Source: Vulcanimicrobiia bacterium (GTDB lineage: Bacteria > Vulcanimicrobiota > Vulcanimicrobiia > Eremiobacterales > Eremiobacteraceae). From it: a DNA stretch of 39,950 nucleotides. The position numbers were made by a program, and so were the translations under genes. The notes below the pieces were generated by a model. That model was not told where the DNA came from. It saw only the letters and a list, made by a program, of their open reading frames with translations, and made no database searches. Positions 38,236 through 39,950 of this stretch are shown piece by piece (the stretch's first letter is position 1; every line of letters starts with the position of its first letter). The DNA lies in contig JANWLL010000119.1 in NCBI GenBank assembly GCA_025450855.1, positions 1 to 39,950 on the forward strand. Direction: 5' to 3'.

Positions 38236-38271
38236 TGCGCTTCGAAGCGAACCTCCGACTGGGTGCGGGTC

Positions 38272-38346
38272 TGGAGCGGAAGACGAGATTCGAACTCGCG
38301 ACCCTCGCCTTGGCAAGGCGATGCTCTACCGCTGAGCTACTTCCGC
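38272..38346 (-). tRNA. tRNA-Gly (GCC) with encoded CCA
   Basis: Folds completely: acceptor GCGGAAG/CTTCCGC, D stem GCTC/GAGC, anticodon stem TCGCC/GGCGA with loop TTGCCAA (anticodon GCC), T arm GCGAG-TTCGAAT-CTCGT. Discriminator T followed by CCA is encoded. It lies 36 bases upstream of the tig start codon on the same strand, so it may share a transcript with tig. Confidence 0.97.
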
Positions 38347-38360
38347 GCTGCATGCGCGAG

Positions 38361-38378
38361 CGTCGGCTTGCGCCGACG
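38361..38378. other. Hairpin upstream of tRNA-Gly
   Basis: Seven-base arms CGTCGGC/GCCGACG around four bases (GCAA as minus-strand RNA, a GNRA tetraloop). No T-run follows on either strand, so a terminator is unlikely; role unknown. Confidence 0.4.
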
Positions 38379-38450
38379 TCAGTCTCATGTTATGCGGGTG
38401 GACCTGTTTTCCTTGCGGGGAATCGCCGTGTCGCGGCGAACGCCGCACAC

Positions 38451-38585
38451 ATGACGGGCGGCGTGATGTTGGGCACGGTCTTGGTGATCGGCGGCGCCTT
38501 GTATGTCGCAGTCTTCGCTTGGGTCACGCAAGCGCGCGTGCGCGCGCTCGGCCCGGACAAATACCCCGAGGATCACGGTCACTGA
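38451..38585 (+). CDS. Possible small single-helix membrane protein
   Basis: A 44-residue reading frame between the two tRNA genes, on the opposite strand. One clean membrane helix (MLGTVLVIGGALYVAVFAWV) is followed by a basic segment TQARVRALG and a tail DKYPEDHGH. The amino-acid pattern is protein-like rather than shadow-like, but there is no clear ribosome binding site and two start codons (38451 or 38466) are possible. I do not recognise a family; CcmD-like or other small accessory subunits have a similar shape. Confidence 0.45.
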   Translation: MTGGVMLGTVLVIGGALYVAVFAWVTQARVRALGPDKYPEDHGH

Positions 38586-38613
38586 ATATTTCGGCCGTTT
38601 CGTTTGATCGGTG

Positions 38614-38695
38614 TGGGCAAGAAAGGACTCGAACCTTCACGGGTCGCCCCACTGGAACCTAAATCCAGCGCGTCTGCCAGTTCCGCCACTTGCCC
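38614..38695 (-). tRNA. tRNA-Leu (UAG)
   Basis: Acceptor GGGCAAG/CTTGCCC, D stem GCG/CGC, anticodon stem CTGGA/TCCAG with loop TTTAGGT (anticodon TAG), a long variable arm with GGG-CGA-CCC, and T arm GAAGG-TTCGAGT-CCTTT. Discriminator A; the next bases are CAC, so CCA is not encoded, unlike the neighbouring tRNA-Gly. Confidence 0.97.
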
Positions 38696-38709
38696 ATCGC
38701 ACTTTTGTT

Positions 38710-38735
38710 GTAGCGGTCGAGCTTTAGCTCGACCG
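38710..38735 (+). repeat. REP-like palindrome, copy 7 (GTAG type)
   Basis: GTAG, arms with inner GC:GC pairs around TTTA, then a 3' flank AAGACGACCT shared with copy 4 instead of CCGCGG. It lies between tRNA-Leu and the end of the BON-domain gene. Confidence 0.9.
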
Positions 38736-38750
38736 AAGACGACCTCGCAA

Positions 38751-39152
38751 TCAAACGCCCGTCGAGTGCGGACGTACTTGAAGTAGATTCCGCACCGAGC
38801 CGTCAGGCGAGGCCGCGCGCGCGAGTTTGTCGGCGAAGCGCCACTCCGCATCGTTCTCCACGACGCCGTGCAACAGGATGGTCGCGCCGTGCGCGTCGAC
38901 CCAGATGCGCCGCTTGCCGAGGTTCGGATCGCCGCCGATCGCGGTTTTGAGGCTGTCGGTCGCGAGCACCGCGTCGACGCGCGACTCGTTCACCCAGCGC
39001 TGATAGCGTGCGACGAGCGAGCTGATGTTCGCAGCGGTGCGGCGCTTGAGCGCGACGCGCGCTTGCCGCGGCGCAACCGCGACGCCGGTCGCTGATCCGA
39101 GGAGCGCTGCGGCGAAAATTCCCCAAGCGAGTTTCGTCTGCATGGTCGTCAC
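38751..39152 (-). CDS. BON-domain protein, membrane-anchored or exported
   Basis: A 133-residue protein with an N-terminal hydrophobic segment (about 8-27, LAWGIFAAALLGSATGVAVA) and a BON domain (about 60-130): DSLKTAIGGDPNLGKRRIWV, then GATILLHGVVENDAEWRFA and the closing VRNLLQV. BON domains bind phospholipid surfaces or other envelope partners; OsmY and many periplasmic proteins carry them. Start either GTG 39150-39152 or ATG 39141-39143; neither has a clear ribosome binding site. Nothing more specific can be said. Confidence 0.82.
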   Translation of the reverse strand: MTTMQTKLAWGIFAAALLGSATGVAVAPRQARVALKRRTAANISSLVARYQRWVNESRVDAVLATDSLKTAIGGDPNLGKRRIWVDAHGATILLHGVVENDAEWRFADKLARAASPDGSVRNLLQVRPHSTGV

Positions 39153-39201
39153 GGGGTTTCGAGGCGGGTCGTGGTTCTCCCGCGCTTGGCGGGTCGCTCG
39201 C

Positions 39202-39950
39202 TCAGGCGAGCGGGAGGCTTATCTGTGCCTTCGTCTGTTCGTCGTGGAAGTCGATGAGCTCGCGGAAACCTTGCATAGGGTCGCCGTCGCCGATCGCTCT
39301 GATGAATCGGCAGGTCGCGAAGCGTGCGCTCGCCGCAGCGTAGTCGGCGTTCCAGCGGTCGAAGCGCTGCTGCTCTTGCGGCGTCTGGAACGGATACGTG
39401 ACGGGCGGTTCCCACATCTTCATGCGCCAGGGCTTCGGCGTGAGGCGAGCACGAAACGATTCCTGTTGCTTGCATAAGTGGACGTAGAGCGGATCGGATC
39501 CGAACTCGCGCAACAAGGCGAGCGATGTTTCGTCCGTGGCGCTCTGCGTCAGGTTCGTGACGATGGCGCGGTAACCGCCGGCGGTTTTGTAGAGGCGAAG
39601 TGAGAGACCATTGGCCTGAGCGATTTGTGCTATCGTGTCCTCGACGCCGGTTTGCGGTTGCTGAACCGGCGGTTGCTGCTTCTTGCCGAACATCGACATC
39701 AATCCCGAGGCGAGCGAGGTGCCGGGATTCGGCGCTGCGTCGTCTGAGTCGATGTCGATGAACATGAGATCGGTCGTGTTGAGCACGAGCGCGCCGTACA
39801 CGTTGCAGGTCACAACGGCTCTTGGTGCAGACGCACCGGCGAATTCCCTGATGACCGGTTCCGGGATCGGCCGGTCGCCGTATTGATAGCGCTGCACCCT
39901 AGTGCGACCCTCGGCGACGAGGGCCACGACGCGCTGCGCCGTCTGCAGCG
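39202..39950 (-). CDS. Uncharacterised protein of the RLTPKPWR type, 5' end beyond window
   Basis: At least 249 residues; the frame stays open to the window edge (LQTAQRVVALVAEGRTRVQR), so the start may lie outside, although a GTG at 39925-39927 is possible. The N-terminal part has short strands ending FIDIDSDD, then a low-complexity stretch KKQQPPVQQPQTG. The C-terminal half has LSLRLYKTAGGYRAIVTN, DPLYVHLCKQQESFRARL, TPKPWRMKMWEPP and ATCRFIRAIGDGD. The RxRLTPKPWR block followed by W-x-x-x-Y and a Cys is a pattern I know from uncharacterised proteins in several phyla; no function is established to my knowledge. Confidence 0.75.
   Translation of the reverse strand, partial: LQTAQRVVALVAEGRTRVQRYQYGDRPIPEPVIREFAGASAPRAVVTCNVYGALVLNTTDLMFIDIDSDDAAPNPGTSLASGLMSMFGKKQQPPVQQPQTGVEDTIAQIAQANGLSLRLYKTAGGYRAIVTNLTQSATDETSLALLREFGSDPLYVHLCKQQESFRARLTPKPWRMKMWEPPVTYPFQTPQEQQRFDRWNADYAAASARFATCRFIRAIGDGDPMQGFRELIDFHDEQTKAQISLPLA

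Overview
This is a GC-rich bacterial chromosome segment with dense, mostly minus-strand operons. Nine neighbouring gene pairs share a 4-base ATGA/GTGA/TTGA stop-start overlap, and GTG and TTG starts are common. The gene set points to a diderm (an MlaEFD lipid transporter whose MlaD has an outer-membrane-like C-terminus) that also carries traits common in Gram-positive and other Terrabacteria lineages: RqcH, PyrR, a PASTA-repeat Ser/Thr kinase and SpoIID. An uncultured soil lineage such as Candidatus Eremiobacterota would fit, but that is inference and not shown by any marker here. No phage, IS, CRISPR or plasmid signature was seen.

Layout. 1-143: end of a LuxR-type regulator (+). 328-543: small membrane protein. 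686-1822: trans-sulfuration-type PLP enzyme. 1923-8613 (minus operon): gmk, glmS, rph, a coiled-coil protein, mlaE, mlaF, mlaD. 8649-10361 (+): rqcH, ending against queA. 10358-13991 (minus): ruvB, spoIID, pilZ, queA. 14072-15669 (+): three tandem paralogous four-helix membrane proteins, lying between ruvA and ruvB. 15666-28029 (minus): a 10-gene run pyrR-pyrB-pyrC-carA-carB-PBP-pknB-DUF4760-ruvC-ruvA. 28189-33689 (minus): pilV/pilW/pilX-like minor pilins followed by valS. 33907-34869: threonine dehydratase. 34962-38235 (minus): tig-clpP-clpX, with tRNA-Gly and tRNA-Leu upstream. 38751-39950: BON-domain protein and an uncharacterised protein running off the window. No gene-free stretch exceeds 300 bases. 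The longest, about 260 bases between the two tRNAs, holds one possible small membrane ORF and a hairpin; 196-327 shows nothing recognisable.

Main noncoding finding. Seven intergenic copies of one palindromic element (163, 628, 1879, 28079, 28145, 34878, 38710) share a CGGTCGA/TCGACCG stem, a TTYA loop and a GTAG or GGAG tetranucleotide directly 5' of the stem. This is the diagnostic layout of REP elements mobilised by RAYT (TnpA-REP) transposases. Inner stem base pairs change in a compensatory way and track with the tetranucleotide, giving two subfamilies. Two copies form an inverted BIME-like pair in the pyrR leader, and two matched GGAG copies flank the small membrane gene. No RAYT gene lies in the window.

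How the genes work together: the segment links nucleotide supply (gmk, pyr/car), envelope precursor and wall growth (glmS, PBP, PASTA kinase, SpoIID), outer-membrane lipid transport (mla), Holliday junction processing (ruvABC), tRNA and protein quality control (queA, rqcH, tig-clpPX, valS) and surface pili.
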